DNA of 9,106 bases from an uncultured Clostridia bacterium (GTDB lineage Bacteria; Bacillota; Clostridia; Christensenellales; DTU072), in NCBI GenBank assembly GCA_934274515.1, contig CAKQTC010000027.1:1-9106 (forward strand), read 5' to 3'. Positions 6,598-9,106 of the stretch are shown here, piece after piece. Numbering within the stretch: the stretch's first letter is position 1; every line of letters begins with the position of its first letter. A model generated the notes under the pieces. That model saw only the letters and a program-made list of their open reading frames with translations, made no database searches and was not told the origin of the DNA. Both the position numbers and the translations under genes were made by a program.

Positions 6598-7249
6598 TGA
6601 AGGGCACGTATTTAGGGTTGATGTACGCCTGCGGGTCGTGGGGCATGAAACAAGCTATGGAGATGTCCTTGCATTTCTGGTCGGGAAACAAGCCGTAGGT
6701 CGCCTTCACATAGTTAGTGACGGCGGCAAAGACTTGCTGGTAGGTGTGGCAGCAGGTCCGGATGGGGACAATCCATTTGATGCCTTGTCCAGAGGGGCTG
6801 GTGAACATCAGCTCGGTCTCGAATTCAGGGTCTGCAAGGAACTGATTGCGGTACATCTGAACGTTCGGCACGTGGTCGAAGTCCAGGCATAGTAGATCGG
6901 TGGGGAAGATGAGCTGAGCATCGTCCCTGACGGTGAAGATGCCTCCGAAGGTTACGTAGTCGAAGTTATTGGCCTTGTAGGCATCGGCAACCTTCTTGTC
7001 TGGAATGGAGCGCAGGCGCTTGCCGTCCTTGTGATACGGGACACGCCGGAGCGTGACCCAATCGTAAACCGTCTTCTTGGCGGGACGGTCTGGGTGATAG
7101 GAGCAAAGTCCGTCTACGTCCATCCACTGGTCCTGGACGGGCTCTGCAACAGTGAGTTTTTCGACAAGGGCAACCAGACGGTTGATCTTGTCTTCGAGGA
7201 TGTCCAGTTTGGAGGGCATCGTCTCGAGCGTTGTAGGGGTACCTACCAT
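6584..7249 (-). CDS. Helix-turn-helix/VirE_N (BT4734-like) primase-like replication protein
   Basis: The 221-residue protein starts with a short leucine-rich coiled-coil-like helix (KLDILEDKINRLVALVEKL, 14-32). An excisionase/MerR-type helix-turn-helix follows (about 42-93: TVYDWVTLRRVPYHKDGKRL). The rest is a VirE_N, or BT4734-like, domain (about 97-217). Its landmarks are VTFGGIFTVR, LLCLDFDHV (D123, D125), ELMFTSPSGQGIKWIVPI (146-163), KDISIACFMPHDP (194-206) and YINPKY. The D-x-D and SGxGxK/H pattern resembles the metal-binding and nucleotide-binding motifs of archaeo-eukaryotic primase folds; primase activity is inferred. The usual N-terminal third of VirE_N proteins seems replaced by the helix-turn-helix, which may recognise the origin. 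Its stop overlaps the next gene's start by 14 bases, so the two are translationally coupled and probably form one replication machine. The ATG at 7249 follows an AT-rich leader; a later ATG at 7219 would also keep every domain. Confidence 0.9.
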   Translation of the reverse strand: MVGTPTTLETMPSKLDILEDKINRLVALVEKLTVAEPVQDQWMDVDGLCSYHPDRPAKKTVYDWVTLRRVPYHKDGKRLRSIPDKKVADAYKANNFDYVTFGGIFTVRDDAQLIFPTDLLCLDFDHVPNVQMYRNQFLADPEFETELMFTSPSGQGIKWIVPIRTCCHTYQQVFAAVTNYVKATYGLFPDQKCKDISIACFMPHDPQAYINPKYVPFNAQR

Positions 7250-7304
7250 AAAAATTTCCCTTCGCAGGCTCTGTCCTTGCTACTCAGTGGTCCTCGTAGG
7301 GAAT

Positions 7305-7357
7305 CAAGTTGCCAAAGGTGGAGCAGCAATGGGTTAAAAAATCACCTCTGCAACTTG
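7305..7357 (-). promoter_or_regulatory. Imperfect stem-loop in the leader of the replication genes
   Basis: CAAGTTGC at 7305-7312 pairs with GCAACTTG at 7350-7357, and AGGTG at 7316-7320 pairs with CACCT at 7343-7347, across small internal loops. Between them is a loop of about 22 bases with a run of Ts on the minus strand. The structure begins just downstream of the possible promoter box at 7363-7370, so it would fold at the 5' end of the transcript about 55 bases before the ATG at 7249. It could control expression of the replication protein or stabilise the mRNA. No known riboswitch is recognised. Confidence 0.45.
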
Positions 7358-7362
7358 CGCTA

Positions 7363-7370
7363 CAAAGATG
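7363..7370 (-). promoter_or_regulatory. Weak -7-like promoter box for the replication genes
   Basis: The minus strand reads CATCTTTG, one base from the Bacteroidetes -7 consensus TAnnTTTG, and a TATAAT sequence lies just upstream (7375-7380). No TTTG -33 element is visible at the expected distance. It is placed about 113 bases before the ATG at 7249, giving a long structured leader. It is the best candidate in this 192-base gap, but not strong. Confidence 0.35.
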
Positions 7371-7393
7371 ATTTATTATAGGGCTCCCGTTAC

Positions 7394-7450
7394 CGTGAAC
7401 CGGTTGCGTGAACCCCCTTGCAACCGGTTGCAACCTTTTAATTACCGGTA
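7394..7450. repeat. Cluster of three ACCGGT dyads: candidate operator or replication/recombination site
   Basis: ACCGGT occurs at 7399-7404, 7423-7428 and 7444-7449, spaced 24 and 21 bases (about two helical turns). The middle copy is the centre of a perfect 16-bp palindrome (7418-7433). AACCGGTTGC is repeated exactly at 7398-7407 and 7422-7431, and CGTGAACC at 7394-7401 and 7407-7414. The cluster lies upstream of the replication promoter, and the third dyad overlaps the stop of the gene remnant. The phased arrangement suggests binding by a dimeric protein, such as the helix-turn-helix replication protein. It lacks the T-run of an intrinsic terminator. Confidence 0.6.
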
Positions 7451-7672
7451 TTTTAGCTTTATGTCGATGTTGAGGTTGGCGAACAATTCGTTGACCGCAT
7501 CAATCTCGGCGGCCTGCTTCTTACTGAAGGTCTGAGAGGAACTGATGTCAGTACGAATCCTATTGACGGAGTAGTTCGTGAAGTAGGAAATGAGTTTGGC
7601 CTCATCAATAAAAGTGGATTGCTTTACGCCAGGTGTGACCTTCCTAATTAACTTGACGAGCGCCTCGGAAGT
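7442..7672 (-). pseudogene. 3' remnant of an unknown gene cut off by the insertion sequence
   Basis: An open frame continues out of the insertion sequence end into genomic DNA, giving TSEALVKLIRKVTPGVKQ, then DEAKLISYFTNYSVNRIR, ending ELFANLNIDIKLKYR at a TAA. The genomic part is 76 residues, polar and probably helical, with natural-looking codon use. The upstream ATG at 7789 lies within the transposase gene in another frame and is not a credible original start. I therefore read this as the C-terminal end of a gene whose front was lost when the element inserted or rearranged. The family is not recognised. The sequence right of the element is not convincingly its missing front half, since no target duplication links the two sides. 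Confidence 0.55.
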
Positions 7673-7690
7673 CAGGGCAACCGCATCAAA
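7673..7690. repeat. Left terminal inverted repeat of the ISAs1-family element
   Basis: This 18-base end begins CAGGGCAACC and is a perfect inverted copy of 8965-8982. A CAGGG start is typical of ISAs1-family ends. The transposase stop codon (7686-7688) lies inside it, so the gene runs right into the element's end. Confidence 0.9.
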
Positions 7691-8789
7691 TTTTAGCACC
7701 CCTAAGCAGTTCCAGAAGATAGTCCTGTGAGAGTGATGCCCTGAACAACCTTTTCCGTATGCTTCTGTTGTCGCTGTGCGCCTTGGCAATCTGGAGCGCC
7801 ATCTTCCTGACGGTGGAGAGGTTCTGTGCCGCGAAGCCTTTTCTGGCGCGGCAGGCGTCTTCCTTGAAGGTCACGTCCAGATGCCAGTGAAGCTGGTTCT
7901 CTATGCCACAGTGCCCTCTTGCGAGCATTGCGTAGTACGCGGCGTGCGGATGGTCCTCATCGCTGATGTAGTGCCTCACGGAGGAGGCCGCCCCTTCGGG
8001 CGTGGTCACGGTTGAGGTCACCTCCACGACGGTCCTGACGCCGGGCCACCTGGAGAGGACGGCCTCGTCCTCCATGCTATCGGCGGAGGCTATCCGGCAG
8101 ACCCTCTCCTCCACGCGCCCGTGGCCGGTCTCCATCTCCGATGAGGTGTCCGTGACGCTCCCACACCGGAACGCGTACCTGACGGCCTCCCGCAGGGACG
8201 GCTGGTTGTCCTTGACAGCGAGGAAGTAGTGTGCGTTGCCCTCCAATATGCGCTCCGCGATGGCCGTCCGGGTACCCGCGGCGTCGATCGACACCACAGC
8301 CCCCTCTATGTCAAGCCCGTCGAGCAGGCGGGGTATGGCGGGTATCTCGTTCTCCTCGTCCGTGACGGACTCCTGGCCGACAAGGAGGTGGTTCTCCGTC
8401 ACGTACGCGCTGAGTATGTAGTCGCCTCGGGTCCCGGTAGTCCTCGGACTCGCACCGCGCAGTTTCTTCCCGTCTATCGCCACCTGCTTCTCACCGAGCG
8501 ATGACAGGAAGGATCTCCCGTGTTCGGACAGGCAGCGGCGCAGCTCCTCCGGGCATACCGCAGACATCAGACGCTCGAATGTGTCAGGGGACGGGGACGT
8601 GTCGTTGTCGGTCAGGAGGTTGAAGTCCCTGGCACGCACATGGGCGAACTCTCTCATGTCGACGTAGTCCTCACCGCCGCAGAGGTAGGTGAGAAGGGAG
8701 ATCGTGAGGAGGTCGGAGATTGAGTAGATGCAGCGCCCCGTCACGCGGTGATCGGGGAAATCCGCAAAGATTTGATAGGTTGTCGCCAT
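7686..8789 (-). CDS. ISAs1-family DDE transposase
   Basis: The 367-residue protein has the family's N-terminal associated domain (MATTYQIFADFPDHRVTGR, then the hydrophobic ISDLLTISLLTYLCGGEDY). The DDE catalytic domain follows, with the first Asp in VAIDGKKLRGA (D106), the second in VVSIDAAGTRTA (D169) and the Glu in HWHLDVTFKEDACRAR (E310). The Y-[2]-R-[3]-E-type signature of the related IS4 group is represented by the RGHCGIENQLHWHLDV segment. It catalyses cut-and-paste movement of its own element by acting on the 18-bp ends. I chose the ATG at 8789; the frame runs further to a TTG at 8810, but that lies inside an inverted repeat in the leader and relatives begin with the MATTYQIF-like sequence. 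No frameshift or missing catalytic residue is seen, so it may still be active. Confidence 0.94.
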   Translation of the reverse strand: MATTYQIFADFPDHRVTGRCIYSISDLLTISLLTYLCGGEDYVDMREFAHVRARDFNLLTDNDTSPSPDTFERLMSAVCPEELRRCLSEHGRSFLSSLGEKQVAIDGKKLRGASPRTTGTRGDYILSAYVTENHLLVGQESVTDEENEIPAIPRLLDGLDIEGAVVSIDAAGTRTAIAERILEGNAHYFLAVKDNQPSLREAVRYAFRCGSVTDTSSEMETGHGRVEERVCRIASADSMEDEAVLSRWPGVRTVVEVTSTVTTPEGAASSVRHYISDEDHPHAAYYAMLARGHCGIENQLHWHLDVTFKEDACRARKGFAAQNLSTVRKMALQIAKAHSDNRSIRKRLFRASLSQDYLLELLRGAKI

Positions 8790-8795
8790 TGATTC

Positions 8796-8815
8796 AATAC
8801 TTGTTATCAAGTATT
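8796..8815 (-). promoter_or_regulatory. Perfect hairpin just upstream of the transposase start
   Basis: AATACTTG (8796-8803) and CAAGTATT (8808-8815) form a perfect 8-bp stem with a 4-base loop, ending six bases before the transposase ATG. In a transcript reading in from outside it would fold directly before the start codon and could reduce translation, a common way for insertion sequences to limit transposase. It could instead be an operator. Confidence 0.5.
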
Positions 8816-8917
8816 AAAGTTACTAAAAATCAATGACATATGCAACTCTTCGAGAGGCTTTGTGCGACTTTTTTACACACAATGCCCCACTTGTTTCCGC
8901 CGGCGGTTAGCATAGTA

Positions 8918-8933
8918 GTGAAGATGTCTTCAC
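8918..8933. repeat. Short perfect inverted repeat in the right non-coding end of the element
   Basis: GTGAAGA and TCTTCAC are separated by two bases. It lies in the 175-base non-coding stretch between the transposase start and the right terminal repeat. It is too tight for a good hairpin, so a subterminal transposase-binding or repressor-binding site is more likely than a terminator. Role unknown. Confidence 0.4.
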
Positions 8934-8964
8934 CGCATTGCCGTATGCAAAAGGAAGGAGGTAT

Positions 8965-8982
8965 TTTGATGCGGTTGCCCTG
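8965..8982. repeat. Right terminal inverted repeat of the ISAs1-family element
   Basis: This end reads TTTGATGCGGTTGCCCTG, the exact reverse complement of 7673-7690. It marks the element's right boundary. An AAGGAAGGAGG sequence lies just inside it, and an ATG at 8969-8971 within the repeat is in frame with the plus-strand ORF beyond the element. Confidence 0.9.
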
Positions 8983-9001
8983 GCTTGATAAGATAGTCGT
9001 A

Positions 9002-9106
9002 ATGAGAAAAAATTGTTATTTTTATCCCACCGACCATCCGGCGAAGCCGATGGCTAAAGACAATAAGAATTATGAACAGGACGCTACTAACCACAGTATC
9101 ATTGTT
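9002..9106 (+). CDS. 5' end of an unknown ORF running off the window
   Basis: From the ATG at 9002 the plus strand is open for 35 codons to the window edge (MRKNCYFYPTDHPAKPMAKD...). Codon use looks natural for Bacteroidales, and the peptide is hydrophilic with no signal sequence. I recognise no family. The frame is also open leftwards through the insertion sequence end, so an ATG at 8969 supplied by the element could serve as start. The minus strand is also open in one frame across the same 120 bases, so the coding strand is not certain. Confidence 0.35.
   Translation, partial: MRKNCYFYPTDHPAKPMAKDNKNYEQDATNHSIIV

Larger units (their letters stand above)
7673..8982 (-). mobile_element. Complete ISAs1-family insertion sequence, 1310 bp
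   Basis: The element is bounded by perfect 18-bp inverted repeats and carries one intact DDE transposase gene filling most of its length. Length and end sequence fit the ISAs1 family. Family members normally duplicate 8-10 bp of target, but the flanks here (ending CTCGGAAGT on the left, starting GCTTGATAA on the right) do not match. That suggests a deletion, inversion or recombination after insertion. It is visibly GC-richer than the defence genes. It has separated an unknown gene from its front part and sits at the upstream edge of the replication module. Confidence 0.93.

Noticed and set aside
7418..7433. The perfect 16-bp palindrome as an intrinsic terminator
   Set aside because: It has no loop and no T-run on the minus strand, and only a weak CCTTTT on the plus strand, so a protein-binding dyad is more likely.
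7442..7789. A complete 115-residue gene starting inside the insertion sequence
   Set aside because: Its first 34 or so codons overlap the transposase gene in another frame and cross the terminal repeat; only the part beyond 7672 looks like genuine genomic coding sequence.
8790..8810. TTG start of the transposase giving seven extra residues
   Set aside because: The TTG lies within the hairpin at 8796-8815, and the ATG at 8789 gives the expected family N-terminus.

Overview
The window looks like an accessory region of a Bacteroidales genome (Bacteroides, Phocaeicola, Prevotella or a relative). The signs are a VirE_N (BT4734-like) protein followed by a PriCT-2/DUF3987 primase-helicase, which is a typical Bacteroidales mobile-element replication pair; promoter-like boxes of the Bacteroidetes type (TAnnTTTG) instead of E. 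coli-type promoters; A-rich leaders without Shine-Dalgarno sites; and an ISAs1-family insertion sequence. The genus cannot be fixed from the sequence alone. All confidently called genes lie on the minus strand, so transcription runs from high to low coordinates.

Region A (about 7670-9106): a complete 1310-bp ISAs1-family element (7673-8982) with perfect 18-bp terminal inverted repeats and an intact DDE transposase. It has no recognisable target-site duplication. On its left it abuts the 3' remnant of an unknown gene (7442-7672). On its right an ORF starts on the plus strand and runs off the window.

Region B (4748-7449): a replication module. It begins with a control region holding three ACCGGT-centred dyads and a leader that can fold. 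Two translationally coupled genes follow: a helix-turn-helix/VirE_N primase-like protein and a PriCT-2/DUF3987 P-loop protein. The second gene carries a one-base frameshift that cuts off its conserved C-terminal helix-turn-helix tail; the tail is still legible in another frame. A strong intrinsic terminator closes the module.

Region C (30-4703): directly behind that terminator, a Bacteroidetes-type -7 box starts a tight four-gene run: a putative Type II restriction endonuclease, a beta-class DNA methyltransferase, a GmrSD-like DUF262-DUF1524 protein and a membrane-anchored NERD-domain nuclease-like protein. Gaps are 6, 34 and 31 bases. The simplest reading is one defence operon combining a restriction-modification pair with a modification-sensing type IV-like nuclease and a membrane-bound accessory nuclease. 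Another -7 box at the window's left edge points to more minus-strand genes beyond it.

The most interesting candidate for an undescribed system is this four-gene combination. Each part belongs to a known family, but the restriction-modification + DUF262-DUF1524 + NERD arrangement is not one I can name.
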